Positions 23,986 through 32,762 of a stretch of DNA of 38,671 nt are shown piece by piece. Origin of the DNA: Acidobacteriota bacterium (lineage in GTDB: Bacteria; Acidobacteriota; Terriglobia; Bryobacterales; Bryobacteraceae). A program made the translations under genes and the position numbers. The notes beneath the pieces are model-generated. The model worked only from the letters and a program-made list of their open reading frames with translations. It did no database searches and was not told where the DNA came from. The stretch covers positions 1-38,671 of the forward strand of contig JACQZR010000094.1 in assembly GCA_016213775.1 (NCBI GenBank), written 5' to 3'. Position 1 is the stretch's first letter; each line of letters opens with the position of its first letter.

Positions 23986-25999
23986 TCGACGGCAGGCGCA
24001 CGCCGGAAAACACAAGCGACATGGTGCGCCCATCCGAGCTGATCCACTTTGACGGCAACCGGTAGCCGTGGGTGCCGCCGAGTCCCCAATCCTCTGTATG
24101 AAAAGCCGTGGTCCAAGGGCCCCACGGCTCGGGAGCATCAAAGATACCCCAACCGCCGTTGTGCCCATAGGACACGGCGAGCAGATACCGTCCGATGCCG
24201 GGGTTGTACACCGCATCCACGCGCTGACATCCAACGGGCTTCACAAACGCGGCACCCCGGCGTGCTACATCCCCGCTCCACTGCGGACGTCCGCCAGCAT
24301 CGAGCCGTTCAAAGAACTCCCACGCCGCGCGATCCGCAATCCTGTGCTTTGGCACGCGGGCAAGCACAAGTGCGTTGTCCGATTCATACGCGCTCGGCCC
24401 GTCCTGCGAATACGTGTACACAAAGCTATCGCGCGCTCCCGCGTAGTTCTTCCCGTAATTCAGAAACGACGGCGAGCCGAAGCTGGTCTCCAGCTTGAAA
24501 CCCTTCTGCCACGTCACACCGCGATCTTTCGACCACCACAACTGCGCGTTAGAAAGGTTGCGCACCCACATGTACAGCACGCCGTCCACCATCAGGATGC
24601 CACTCGCCTTCGGCCCACGCCTCCCATCGCCGACAGTCTCGCCGCTCGTCGACCGCACATTGGTTCCTACGAACGAATCCGCCGTGCCGCTGATGCGCGC
24701 AAAGCCCATGCTCAGCTTCCGCTCCATACGCGGCGCGAATCCGAACCCGTCGCCATACGAGGTATACATCGCGTCATCATCAGCCCATGTCAGCGGCCAG
24801 TTGTCGCTGTCAATCGCCTCCCGCCGAATCTGCTCCACTGGAGCAAAGCGCACACCGCGAATCACGGCACTGCGCGGATACGGCGAACGCTCGGTAACCG
24901 CCGCTATCAACGGACGCACCAACTCCTGATAGATCGGCGGCCAGAACTTCTCGCTGCGCGGCACCAGCGCCTCGCCGTTGCGGACCACGATCAGATCCAG
25001 ACTCGGAATAGCCACAAACACCTGGTGCCCGGCACCGGCGCCGGCGAAGGCATCGCGCGGAACACCTTCCCACACACCATCCGCATTCGTGTAAAACGCA
25101 AGCCCTGAGCCCGGCCAGGCTCCGAACTTCGCACGATCCGGTTTCGGCATGCCGGCGTCGGCCAGCGCCCGATGCACCGCGTCTCGCTTCAGCACCACGG
25201 TCCCCTTCCATTCGCCGCCGTGCAGAAGCAACTCCGCCACACGGGCCGCGGCCCGTGCTGTATACGAACCACCGCCCCAATTGGCGTACAGCTTCAGCCC
25301 ATCCACTTCATAGGCGCGGCCGTAGCCGATCGACCACGCTTTGTCAGGCACGCCGATAGGCAGCATCACGCGCTCGCGCAGCAGCGCGCGGATGTCCCCC
25401 CAACGCGATCCGCGCAGACTCGCTGTCACTGCATACGCTAGCGCCGCCATACCCGGATTGCTATAAGCGAACTGCGTCCCGGGCTCAAACACGGCTGGGG
25501 CATCGCGCACGGCAATGGAGAATGGGTCCGGATCACGCCTCCAGAATGCACCCTTCCACCCCGGCAGTTTCTCGTGGGCAATCTGATCCTGCTCGGCATC
25601 TTCAATACCGGAAGTGTGCGTCGCCAAATGGCGGATGGTGATTTTCGATTTCCTCGGGTCGTTCTTCCAGGCGGGGATGTATTTTGAAGCAAGGTCATCG
25701 GCCCCGATCAAGCCGTCATGCATCACCACCAGCAGAGACATGCCGCCCACCAGCGCCTTCGCCATCGAGGCAGTCCCGTGCACGCGGTCAGGCCCCCACC
25801 CGGTGTCGTACCACTCATGCACGATCGCCCCACGACGGATCACCAGCAACCCGCTCGTCTTCCTGGCACGCAGCGACGCCGACCACGCGTCCAACTTCGC
25901 GCGGTCAAGACCGGCCGCCTCGGGAGATAGCGTCTTCCATTCCAGTTGTCCACTGGCGGGAACCGCGGCAAGCACCAACCACGCGAGCAGATGTTTCAT
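23936..25999 (-). CDS. Serine beta-lactamase-fold hydrolase with C-terminal DUF4185-like domain
   Basis: A 687-residue exported protein. The ATG at 25999 starts a signal peptide (LLAWLVLAAVPASGQ). The beta-lactamase/class C-type domain (about 20-370) shows the SxxK motif Ser78-Lys81 (GTASMAKALVGG), YSN (Tyr179-Asn181, FAYSNPGMAALAY), IRHLATHTSGI and GGGSYTARAAARVAELLLHGG. The remaining 300 residues, beginning near SDNWPLTWADDDAMYTSYGD, match a beta-propeller-like DUF4185 pattern (GILMVDGVLYMWVRN; WWSKDRGVTW; YAGARDSFVYTYS; VYNPGIGRYLLAVSYGH). Such a fusion suggests hydrolysis of a sugar- or peptide-linked ester or amide rather than drug resistance. A longer in-frame start at 26140 reads into the AGAAGCC repeat and is unlikely. 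Confidence 0.85.
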   Translation of the reverse strand: MKHLLAWLVLAAVPASGQLEWKTLSPEAAGLDRAKLDAWSASLRARKTSGLLVIRRGAIVHEWYDTGWGPDRVHGTASMAKALVGGMSLLVVMHDGLIGADDLASKYIPAWKNDPRKSKITIRHLATHTSGIEDAEQDQIAHEKLPGWKGAFWRRDPDPFSIAVRDAPAVFEPGTQFAYSNPGMAALAYAVTASLRGSRWGDIRALLRERVMLPIGVPDKAWSIGYGRAYEVDGLKLYANWGGGSYTARAAARVAELLLHGGEWKGTVVLKRDAVHRALADAGMPKPDRAKFGAWPGSGLAFYTNADGVWEGVPRDAFAGAGAGHQVFVAIPSLDLIVVRNGEALVPRSEKFWPPIYQELVRPLIAAVTERSPYPRSAVIRGVRFAPVEQIRREAIDSDNWPLTWADDDAMYTSYGDGFGFAPRMERKLSMGFARISGTADSFVGTNVRSTSGETVGDGRRGPKASGILMVDGVLYMWVRNLSNAQLWWSKDRGVTWQKGFKLETSFGSPSFLNYGKNYAGARDSFVYTYSQDGPSAYESDNALVLARVPKHRIADRAAWEFFERLDAGGRPQWSGDVARRGAAFVKPVGCQRVDAVYNPGIGRYLLAVSYGHNGGWGIFDAPEPWGPWTTAFHTEDWGLGGTHGYRLPSKWISSDGRTMSLVFSGVRLPSITYDAFCVRRMDLELR

Positions 26000-26035
26000 T
26001 GCACAACCTGCCGCCAGCTTACTTGCATTCCCCAA

Positions 26036-26137
26036 CCAGAAGCAAGAAGCCAGAAGCCAGGAGACAGAAGCCAGAAGCAAGAAGCCAGAAGCAAGAAGCC
26101 AGAAGCCAGAAGACAGGAGACAGAAGCCAGGAGCCAA
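26036..26137. repeat. AGAAGCC-type degenerate tandem repeat
   Basis: About 100 bases made of imperfect 7- to 8-base units related to AGAAGCCAG, AGAAGCAAG and AGACAGA. On the minus strand the units encode runs such as LLASGFWLLASGF, which mimic a hydrophobic leader. It lies between apt and the beta-lactamase-fold gene. The same unit recurs near 38421-38464 in the same orientation, so it is a repeat family in this genome. Confidence 0.85.
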
Positions 26138-26154
26138 CACTTTGTGTTGGATGT

Positions 26155-26676
26155 TTAGTAGTGAATCAGCGAGTGGATGTCATACGTGCCCAGCTTGCCG
26201 CGTCCTTTCAGGAAGTCGAGCTCGATTAGAAAACCGAGTCCCGCCACAACGCCGCCAAGCTTTTCGACAAGTTTCGCCACCGCTTCAGCGGTGCCACCAG
26301 TCGCCAGGACATCGTCAATGATCAGCACATGCTGCCCCGGCTTGATCGCGTCCCGGTGAATCTCCAGCTTGTCTGTACCATACTCCAGCGCGTATTCCAC
26401 GCTCTCCACTTGCCACGGCAGCTTCTTCGGCTTGCGCACCGGAACAAAACCCGTCCCCAGCGCGTATGCCACAGTCGGCGCCAGGAGAAAGCCGCGTGCC
26501 TCAATTCCCAGCACAACATCCACACGTTTCTCTTCGTACTGCTTTTCAAAAGCGTCGATGACGCTCCCCAACCCGTCCTTGTCGCGCAGCAGGGTGGTGA
26601 TGTCATAGAAAAGGATGCCGGGTTTGGGGAAGTCCGGCACCTGGCGAATCAGATTTTTCCAACTGGTCTCGTTCAT
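26155..26676 (-). CDS. apt: Adenine phosphoribosyltransferase
   Basis: A 173-residue purine salvage enzyme: adenine plus PRPP gives AMP and pyrophosphate. The start at 26676 follows GAAGGAACC. Signatures: [21 protein letters not shown] at the N-terminus, [39 protein letters not shown], and the PRPP-binding loop [18 protein letters not shown]. Length is exactly typical. It lies 14 bases after the acylphosphatase gene and is probably co-transcribed with it. A longer in-frame reading overlaps the acylphosphatase gene and is rejected. Confidence 0.97.
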   Translation of the reverse strand: MNETSWKNLIRQVPDFPKPGILFYDITTLLRDKDGLGSVIDAFEKQYEEKRVDVVLGIEARGFLLAPTVAYALGTGFVPVRKPKKLPWQVESVEYALEYGTDKLEIHRDAIKPGQHVLIIDDVLATGGTAEAVAKLVEKLGGVVAGLGFLIELDFLKGRGKLGTYDIHSLIHY

Positions 26677-26690
26677 GGTTCCTTCTGTTA

Positions 26691-26972
26691 TTAACGGTCG
26701 ATGTAGAAGCCGGAGTATTTGCGTACCACCTCTTCGCGCGTTTCCACGCCGTGCACATCGGACCAGCGCGGCCCCTTCCACAGCAGCCCTTCGAGTTCCG
26801 CCAATTGGCCCGCGCTTCCCGTCGCGTAGACTTCCACGCAGCCGTCGTCGAGGTTTCGCGTGTAGCCCTTGACGCCGATGCGAGCCGCTTCCGATTGGAC
26901 GAAATAGCGAAATCCAACGCCTTGCACTCTGCCTCGAACGAAGAACTGCTTTGCGATAGTATCCCGCGCCAT
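26691..26972 (-). CDS. acyP: Acylphosphatase
   Basis: A 93-residue enzyme that hydrolyses acyl phosphates. The defining motif is [17 protein letters not shown] with the phosphate-binding Arg22, followed by [18 protein letters not shown] with the catalytic Asn40, and a C-terminal strand ending YSGFYI. I chose the ATG at 26972 because it gives the usual family length; an ATG at 26987 would add five residues. Neither has a strong ribosome-binding site. It is divergent from the TIGR03437 gene, which starts only 40 bases away on the other strand, so the two share a short promoter region. Confidence 0.92.
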   Translation of the reverse strand: MARDTIAKQFFVRGRVQGVGFRYFVQSEAARIGVKGYTRNLDDGCVEVYATGSAGQLAELEGLLWKGPRWSDVHGVETREEVVRKYSGFYIDR

Positions 26973-27012
26973 GTCGCATGCTAGCATAAGCGGCAGGACT
27001 GGTTCCCCAACA

Positions 27013-28662
27013 ATGCAACTTCGCAATCTGACTCTCACAATCTGTCTGGCGATCGTGTCAGCGTCGCAGGCAGCCGCGCAGCCATCCATTCGCGCGGTGG
27101 TGAACGCCGCCAGCCAGACTCCACCCTCCGCTCCAGGCGACGCCTTGGCACAGGGCTCGCAAATCCGCATCCTCGGCGCAAACCTCGGCCCGGAGGAAGC
27201 GGTAAGCGTTTCGGCTCACCCCTATCCAACCGCCGACGGCTTAGCCGGAGTGACCGCGAAAGCGACAGTCGGCGGTACTACAGCCGATCTCATCCTGGTG
27301 TCTGCCTCGGCCGGAAGCGTGTTGGCGGTGCTTCCGTCCACTCTACCGGTTGGGACAGGCACGGTGACATTGACCTATAAGGATGCCAGCGCAACATCGC
27401 CGGTCAAAGTGGTTGCCGCGAACGTGGGAATTTTTACGGTGGGAGGTACCGCTTCGGGCCTTGCCACAGCGGTGGTTGTCAATGCTGACGGCAGCACGAC
27501 ACCGGTGACCGCCGATGCGCCGGCCCGCCCGGGCCAAACGGTTTCCATTTCCGCCACGGGCCTAGGCGCGGTGCAGAGCGATGAAGCTGTCGCGCCAGAC
27601 TCGTCCGATCTCTCCACCGAAGTCGTGGCGTGGATGGGCGGCAAGTCCGCAACCGTCACTGCGAAGAAGCGCGCCGGCACCGCCCCTGGTGTCGACCAGA
27701 TCGTCATCACGGTGCCCGATGGGCTCAACTCTTGTAGCGTGCCACTCGTTTTGCAGAGCGGTGGTTTTGTGAGCAATTTCGCCGCATTGCCGGTAGCGCC
27801 GGACGGACCTTGCCCGGATCAGTTACTACGCCCTTCCGACATTGAAGCGATACAACAGCGCGGTGAGTATCGCAACGGAGGGATCGTCCTGGGCCGTACC
27901 ACTATCGGTACCACTATCGCTGCTGAAACGTTCGATATAACTACCGAATCCGCCGGTGCGTCCTTTTCAGCCGTGAAGATCCTATCCCTCGCCCCAGGGC
28001 AGTACCAAGTCAGCGGAACCGCCACTGTAGGCTCTTGCATCGTTACGGTCTTCGGTGAAGCCGCCGCACCAGTGGGTTCCTTTGAGTTCCGCATGCTCGA
28101 TGCCGGCCCGGCTTTGGCGTTATCTGGGCCAAAGGGCGATCAATCTATGGCAAAGAAGGACGGAGTCTACAGTGCGACCCTCGGGACTCCAGGATTCCCT
28201 TTCCCGGGTGCTCCGCCACCGGTCACCTACCTCGATCCAGGTGATTACACGGTTACCGGACCGGGCGGCGCCGACGTTGGACCCTTCACCGCCAAAATCA
28301 ACATCGGACCCACATTGACATGGACCAACCGCGCCACCGTCGGCAATGCCGGCAACAACACCATCGACCGCACCAACGACGTGACCATCACGTGGACCGG
28401 TGGACGCCCCGACGACATCGTGAACATTTCAGGCATCTCAAGCATTACCGCAACACGGGTCACCGCCACCTTCCAATGCATGGAGGTTGCCTCCGCCGGC
28501 AAGTTCACTGTACCGGCCTGGGTGCTGTCAGCGCTTCCGCCTACACCTGAGGGCATACTGTCGGTAGGCATTTTCGCGAATGTACCTTTCAAGGCTGATG
28601 GCATCGATTCGGGAAGCTTCAGCTTCAACTCGACATCGTCGCGCACCATTGCCTACCGCTAA
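27013..28662 (+). CDS. Secreted protein with Solibacter-type (TIGR03437-like) domain
   Basis: A 549-residue exported protein. The ATG at 27013 starts a signal peptide ([18 protein letters not shown]); an earlier in-frame ATG at 26971 lacks this feature and overlaps the acylphosphatase start. Residues about 25-260 show the pattern typical of Solibacter/Bryobacter extracellular proteins: [75 protein letters not shown] and [14 protein letters not shown]. The rest is beta-rich and repetitive, without a recognised enzyme motif. Role: probably cell-surface or extracellular adhesion or binding. It is a lineage marker rather than a known enzyme. Confidence 0.8.
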   Translation: MQLRNLTLTICLAIVSASQAAAQPSIRAVVNAASQTPPSAPGDALAQGSQIRILGANLGPEEAVSVSAHPYPTADGLAGVTAKATVGGTTADLILVSASAGSVLAVLPSTLPVGTGTVTLTYKDASATSPVKVVAANVGIFTVGGTASGLATAVVVNADGSTTPVTADAPARPGQTVSISATGLGAVQSDEAVAPDSSDLSTEVVAWMGGKSATVTAKKRAGTAPGVDQIVITVPDGLNSCSVPLVLQSGGFVSNFAALPVAPDGPCPDQLLRPSDIEAIQQRGEYRNGGIVLGRTTIGTTIAAETFDITTESAGASFSAVKILSLAPGQYQVSGTATVGSCIVTVFGEAAAPVGSFEFRMLDAGPALALSGPKGDQSMAKKDGVYSATLGTPGFPFPGAPPPVTYLDPGDYTVTGPGGADVGPFTAKINIGPTLTWTNRATVGNAGNNTIDRTNDVTITWTGGRPDDIVNISGISSITATRVTATFQCMEVASAGKFTVPAWVLSALPPTPEGILSVGIFANVPFKADGIDSGSFSFNSTSSRTIAYR

Positions 28663-28671
28663 ACCAACCGC

Positions 28672-30147
28672 ATGACGGGCAGAATCTTCCTCAAGCTCAT
28701 CACCGCCGTTGTCTGCATTCTCGTGGTGGCGCTGGCGGCGGTGGACTACTTCGCTTCCAGCGTTGCGGAGCGCACCTACGTCAAGACGCTCACTCAGGAA
28801 CTCGCCGAAAAAGGAAAGCTGGTTGCCCTCGTCCTCCAAGACAAACGGAATAGCCCATCCGTTGGCGACTTTCAGGCGATGGCGAAAGCGATCGGCGGAC
28901 GGTTGACCATGGTGGCGCGGGATGGCAAAGTGATTCTCGAATCGGAAGCCACCGCCGCACTCATGGAGAACCACGGAACCCGGCCCGAAATCGTGGAAGC
29001 GCTCGCCGGCCGGATGGGATCGAGTGTCCGGGCCAGCCCAACCCTGGGCAAACAGTTCCTCTACGTCGCCCAGCCTGCGCCGTATGGGGTACTGCGGTTG
29101 GCAGTGCCGCTTGCCGATCTGCGCATGGGATTGGACACCGTGTGGAACCAGATGCTGACCGCGGTGGCTCTTGCCTTTTTGCCAGCCGTACTGCTTGCGG
29201 CGTTCTTCGCACGCTATGTTTCCCGCCGCCTTGCCACCATCATCGACTACGCCGGGAAACTTGCCGAAGGGCGCTTTGAAGAGCGCCTCAAAAACCCCGG
29301 CAACGACGAGTTGGGGATCCTCGAAGACAAGCTCAATGAAACCGGCGAGAAGCTCCAGCGCGCCATAGAGCAGTTACAGCGCGAGCATAACGAACTGGAA
29401 AAGCTGGAGCGGGTTCGAAAAGACTTCGTCATCAACGTGTCGCATGAGCTCCGCACACCGCTGGCTTCCATTCAGGGGTATACCGAAACCCTCCTTGACG
29501 GTGCGCTTTCCGATCCCAAAAACAACGTGAAGTTCCTGTCGATCATACGAACCAACGCCGAGCGCCTCGGCCGTTTGACCGCCGACCTTCTCACGCTTTC
29601 GCGAATTGAGTTGAAGACCCAGAAATTCCAGTTCGCTTCCTACTACGCCAACGCTCTTGTCGAGCAGAGCATTGATTCCATACGCCCCCTCGCCGACAGG
29701 AAGGACCTGCGCCTGGCGCGGGAGGCGGCTCCCGAAGGAACCGAGATCTTCTGCGATTCCGAGGCGGTGCATCAGATTCTCAGCAATCTTTTGGAGAACG
29801 CCATCAAGTACACACCCGAAGGAGGAGTGATCACGGTAGGCGTCAAGCGCACGTTCAAGCCCGGGTTCTATGAGATCTATGTCCGCGATACCGGCATTGG
29901 CATCCCCGCGGAAGATCTGCCTCGCCTCTTTGAACGGTTCTACCGCGTCGATAAGGCTCGTTCGCGCGAACTCGGGGGAACGGGGCTCGGCCTCGCCATC
30001 GTGAAACATCTCGCCCGTTCCATGGGTGGAGAAGCCGGTGTGGAGAGCCGCGTTGGCGAGGGGTCCAGCTTCTGGTTTACGCTTCCCGAGCACGACTTGG
30101 GCCTCTCCGAATCCGAGCCGGTTCAGGGACAGTTAACCGTTTCGTAA
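28672..30147 (+). CDS. Sensor histidine kinase (PhoR-like)
   Basis: A 491-residue membrane kinase. It has an N-terminal helix (ITAVVCILVVALAAVDYF), a periplasmic part of about 135 residues, and a second helix (VALAFLPAVLLAAFFARYV) leading into HAMP (RRLATIIDYAGKLAEGRFEE). The dimerisation domain carries His258 in DFVINVSHELRTPLASIQGY, and the ATP domain has NLLENAIKYT, RDTGIGIP, LFERFYRVDK and GTGLGLAIVKHL. The order kinase-then-regulator is reversed from the usual phoB-phoR. It starts 9 bases after the TIGR03437 gene. No phosphate transport genes are nearby, so PhoR is a pattern name only. Confidence 0.93.
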   Translation: MTGRIFLKLITAVVCILVVALAAVDYFASSVAERTYVKTLTQELAEKGKLVALVLQDKRNSPSVGDFQAMAKAIGGRLTMVARDGKVILESEATAALMENHGTRPEIVEALAGRMGSSVRASPTLGKQFLYVAQPAPYGVLRLAVPLADLRMGLDTVWNQMLTAVALAFLPAVLLAAFFARYVSRRLATIIDYAGKLAEGRFEERLKNPGNDELGILEDKLNETGEKLQRAIEQLQREHNELEKLERVRKDFVINVSHELRTPLASIQGYTETLLDGALSDPKNNVKFLSIIRTNAERLGRLTADLLTLSRIELKTQKFQFASYYANALVEQSIDSIRPLADRKDLRLAREAAPEGTEIFCDSEAVHQILSNLLENAIKYTPEGGVITVGVKRTFKPGFYEIYVRDTGIGIPAEDLPRLFERFYRVDKARSRELGGTGLGLAIVKHLARSMGGEAGVESRVGEGSSFWFTLPEHDLGLSESEPVQGQLTVS

Positions 30148-30187
30148 TGCAATCGCAACAATAGTTAGGTTATGGTTGAGTAGCGGT

Positions 30188-30901
30188 ATGAAGAAAATTG
30201 CATTGATTGAAGATGACGGCGATCTGTTCGCCCTTCTCAAGTACAACCTCGAAAAAGAAGGGTTTCAGATGGTCGGTTCGCAAACGGGCAAAGGGGCCCT
30301 GGAATTGTTCCGCAAGGAACGTCCTGACCTGATCCTGCTGGATATCATGTTGCCGGATTCCGACGGCCTGGACATCTGCAAGGGAATTCGTGCTCATTCG
30401 GAACTGGCGCACATTCCGGTGATCTTCCTCACCGCGCGCGCCTCGGAAACCGACCGTATCGTTGGGCTGGAACTTGGCGCCAACGACTATATCGTGAAGC
30501 CGTTCTTCATTCGCGAACTGATCGCGCGGATCAAAATCCACTTCCGTGGCCAGCAGTCCGCTGTGCGTGCCCTGAAGGCCGGCGGGTTGGAACTCGACCG
30601 CTCCAGTTGTCGAGTGAAGCTGCACAACGAAGCGGTCTCATTGACGGCGACGGAGTTCCGGCTGCTGGAATACCTGATGGCGCGGCCGGGTGTGGTGTTC
30701 AGCCGCGAGCAGTTGCTGGATTCGGTCTGGGGACATGACCGCGCCGTGACGGATCGAACGGTGGACGTGTACATCCTCCGCTTGCGGCAGAAGATCGAAC
30801 CGGACACTACGAATCCGACGTTCATCCGCTCGGTACGCGGCTTCGGTTACAGCTTCAACGAGAACCTGACGGAAGCGGAAGTGGTGGGAGCGGCCGGCTA
30901 G
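30188..30901 (+). CDS. OmpR-family response regulator (PhoB-like)
   Basis: A 237-residue response regulator, partner of the kinase 40 bases upstream. The ATG at 30188 gives a normal N-terminus, KKIALIEDDGDLF; a TTG at 30176 would add four residues. Receiver: Asp9-Asp10, phospho-acceptor Asp52 in LILLDIMLPDSDG, Thr82 in FLTARAS and Lys104 in YIVKPF. Winged-helix domain: LTATEFRLLEYLMARPGVVFSR, LDSVWGHDRAVTDRTVDVYI, LRQKIEPD and FIRSVRGFGYSF. The sequence is closest to PhoB in pattern. A hairpin-rich stretch follows the stop codon and may end the transcript. Confidence 0.93.
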   Translation: MKKIALIEDDGDLFALLKYNLEKEGFQMVGSQTGKGALELFRKERPDLILLDIMLPDSDGLDICKGIRAHSELAHIPVIFLTARASETDRIVGLELGANDYIVKPFFIRELIARIKIHFRGQQSAVRALKAGGLELDRSSCRVKLHNEAVSLTATEFRLLEYLMARPGVVFSREQLLDSVWGHDRAVTDRTVDVYILRLRQKIEPDTTNPTFIRSVRGFGYSFNENLTEAEVVGAAG

Positions 30902-30903
30902 TT

Positions 30904-30994
30904 CGTGGGGTGGGTTTCTGGAGAGCCCGCGGGACTCAGTCCCGCCATGGCTGGCCTGGAAAGGCCAGCCGCGGCCAGGATTGGCCGCCCCACG
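30904..30994. repeat. Multi-hairpin palindromic element
   Basis: A cloverleaf-like arrangement: outer stem CGTGGG (30904-30909) with CCCACG (30989-30994); inner GGGA/TCCC around CTCAG (30931-30943); a perfect 8-bp stem GGCTGGCC/GGCCAGCC with a 6-base loop (30949-30970); and a perfect 7-bp stem GCGGCCA/TGGCCGC with a GGAT loop (30971-30988). It is not a simple terminator because there is no T run. It may be a REP-type or small non-autonomous palindromic element. Confidence 0.6.
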
Positions 30995-31018
30995 CGACGG
31001 CGAAATGTCCAAACTCCA

Positions 31019-31040
31019 GGGCTGGACTTCAGTCCCGCCC
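31019..31040. terminator. Hairpin between converging genes
   Basis: GGGC, GGACT and the matching AGTCC and GCCC form a short inverted repeat just before the minus-strand gene end at 31042. The loop is very small and there is no T run, so a rho-independent role is uncertain. Its ACTTCAGTCCCGCC echoes ACTCAGTCCCGCC in the element at 30931. Confidence 0.3.
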
Positions 31041-31041
31041 A

Positions 31042-31599
31042 TTAGTCAAAGTTGACGGTCCTCTCCCAGTAGATGCGCTCTTGCCGAAGCATGCGGTTTC
31101 CGATGCGAACCCAACCGGTCCCTTCGTCCCCGCGCAGCGGCTTGACACCGCGGCCATCGATTTTGGCGCCATATAACTCGAGCGCGGTCGAGTAGGTGAC
31201 TTTGTATCCGGTTGCTGGCCCGCCAGGCTGTTCGGGCCAGCCCGACTCCATACTTCGCTGCACAAGCTGCAGCTCGGCGCTCTTGAAGTTGTAGACCCAA
31301 TAGCGCGAGTCCCTGTGGGCGGTACCGACAGTGTACTCGTTGTCCGCCCTTTGATTTGCGCTGTTCGACCCAGGCTTCCAGCGGCCCCACCAGGCATAAC
31401 CCTCCTCGTGGCTCTCAAGCAGTTTGGATACCGTCAACGGCTCATCGTCGCCGCGCTGGTTCGAGTTCGGAAAGACCGCGTCGCGATACGGCAAGTCACC
31501 GGGTTTCGCCTGCATCAAGGTAACCTCGACCCAACTGTCCTGGGCGTTCGGGCCTGCCGGCGCTTTCTGCCGGATGTGAACCTTGCATCTCTGAAACAT
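31042..31599 (-). CDS. Protein of unknown function with DAVFPNSNQRGDDEPLTV motif
   Basis: A 185-residue protein that I do not recognise. The ATG at 31599 follows a strong AGGAGG by 8 bases. The N-terminus is basic (FQRCKVHIRQKAP). A block YRDAVFPNSNQRGDDEPLTV (about 37-57) is followed by tryptophan-rich YAWWGRWKPGSNSANQRADNEY and ELQLVQRSMESGWP. No signal peptide or membrane helix is seen, and no known catalytic motif. Its nearest relative in the window is a 62-base fragment at 32763-32824 that is 58/62 identical, which shows the family is mobile or recombining here. It stands alone, with decayed sequence upstream. Confidence 0.6.
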   Translation of the reverse strand: MFQRCKVHIRQKAPAGPNAQDSWVEVTLMQAKPGDLPYRDAVFPNSNQRGDDEPLTVSKLLESHEEGYAWWGRWKPGSNSANQRADNEYTVGTAHRDSRYWVYNFKSAELQLVQRSMESGWPEQPGGPATGYKVTYSTALELYGAKIDGRGVKPLRGDEGTGWVRIGNRMLRQERIYWERTVNFD

Positions 31600-31617
31600 A
31601 TTGCTTCCTCCTGCCAA

Positions 31618-32163
31618 GGAAGCGGCAAACCCCGGGGAAATTAGCAGCGATTCCGGGACGACCTAATGGCCACCGGAGAATGGATGTTGTCGTTGGGATG
31701 CGGGCGTCGCGGTCAGGCTGCGCCGCCACGCTGTTGCTGCATGAGCGGCTGCAAACGATCCGGAACTGACCTCGTCATGAGCAAGCATATGCGGTCCTAT
31801 GTGCGGAGAGGGGTCAACGAGTGGGATGCGGCAACTTTGTCCGGATGCGGCGGTGTGTACCGAGGAAGAGCGGGCATTGCGCCGTAGCTATGTGCACAGG
31901 ATGAATTGCTGGAAGCATCGCATGCAGCCCGGGGAAGCGGACGAATAGGCGGCCAGTGAACTGGAATACTATCTGCTGTTGGCGCGCGACCTCAAGCTGA
32001 TGGCGGCAGGGGAGTACGAGCAAGTGCAGACACAAGTTCTGAAGCTGACGGCTGAACGCTGCCAAAGATTTCAAATATTTTTGGCCAGGGTTAATGTACC
32101 ATCCGTCGCTCCGGGTTCGTTAGATGATGCGCTATCTTAAGAACTGGGAGAGCGAGTATTTCA
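31618..32163. other. Gene-poor stretch with a decayed four-helix-bundle gene
   Basis: No intact gene. Short plus-strand frames are present but look like chance. At 31949-32070 (plus) the frame reads ASELEYYLLLARDLKLMAAGEYEQV, the C-terminal helix pattern of four-helix-bundle (23S rRNA intervening-sequence-type) proteins, but an in-frame TAG at 31946 cuts it off from anything upstream. I read it as a remnant. The last 100 bases, which are less GC-rich, lead into the antitoxin gene and probably hold its promoter. Confidence 0.45.
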
Positions 32164-32403
32164 GTGAGCACGGACCGAAGTGACCTTCACGCACTTCTGG
32201 ATCGGATTCCAGAGACCAACCTTCCTGCGACTCGGAAGCTGTTGCAGGCGCTTGCCGTCGTGTGGGACGTTGCTCCGGCAGAGGCGGAAGGCGAGTTCAA
32301 GGAGCGCGCCCTTCGTGATGTGCAAGCTGCCGAGGCCTTCTTCGACAAAGGCGGCAAGGGTATCCCTCAGGAAGAGATCCTGAAAGAATTCGACCTTGCC
32401 TAG
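32164..32403 (+). CDS. Antitoxin of a RelBE/ParDE-type pair
   Basis: A 79-residue acidic protein (STDRSDLHALLDRIPETNLPATRKLLQALAVV) with a C-terminal amphipathic helix (RDVQAAEAFFDKGGKGIPQEEILKEFDLA), the usual shape of an antitoxin that wraps a RelE-type toxin. The GTG start at 32164 follows GGGAGAGCGAG. Its TAG stop is immediately followed by the ATG of the toxin gene, so expression is coupled; the antitoxin would normally repress the promoter. The exact antitoxin family is not recognised. Confidence 0.75.
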   Translation: MSTDRSDLHALLDRIPETNLPATRKLLQALAVVWDVAPAEAEGEFKERALRDVQAAEAFFDKGGKGIPQEEILKEFDLA

Positions 32404-32655
32404 ATGCCCTATTTTGACTGGATGCCGGCGGCTCGTCAGAGTCTTCGAGCCATCGACAGATTACAGGCACAACAGCTCTTGATCGCCCTCTCCGAATACG
32501 CCACGTCACAACAGGGTGATGTGCTGCCTATGAGGGGCAACCCGCCAGACCGGCTCCGCCTGCGTTGCGGCGACTACCGAGTCATATTTCGTCAGATTAG
32601 CCGTGACTCTTACCAGGTCCTGAAAGTCGGGCACCGCCGAGATATCTATCGATGA
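32404..32655 (+). CDS. RelE/ParE-type toxin
   Basis: An 83-residue toxin of the RelE/ParE superfamily, which act as ribosome-dependent mRNA endonucleases or gyrase poisons. It shows the family layout: an N-terminal helix (AARQSLRAIDRLQAQQLLIAL), MRGNPPDRLRLRCGDYRVIFRQ and a C-terminal strand with VLKVGHRRDIYR. The RLRCGDYRVIF and VGHRRDIYR segments are the hallmarks, with Arg and His residues consistent with the nuclease branch. The gene starts directly after the antitoxin stop. It looks intact. Confidence 0.87.
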   Translation: MPYFDWMPAARQSLRAIDRLQAQQLLIALSEYATSQQGDVLPMRGNPPDRLRLRCGDYRVIFRQISRDSYQVLKVGHRRDIYR

Positions 32656-32762
32656 CGTAGGGAAGGGCTTGATCCGTCCAGGGTGTGAGGAATTGCCGCA
32701 CGCATCGGCATGACGCGGCGCCCGTCGTGGTTCACGCCCCTGGTTCTCCATCACCTTGTGTA

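Noticed and set aside
26036-26137. CRISPR array
   Set aside because: The units are 7-8 bases, contiguous and imperfect, with no spacers and no cas genes in the window.
25999-26140. Extended start of the beta-lactamase-fold gene at 26140
   Set aside because: The extra residues are encoded by the AGAAGCC repeat and form a false hydrophobic leader; a normal signal peptide starts at 25999.
31666-31887. 73-codon plus-strand frame upstream of the toxin-antitoxin pair
   Set aside because: No ribosome-binding site, unusual Cys/Gly/Arg composition and no family resemblance; it lies in decayed DNA.
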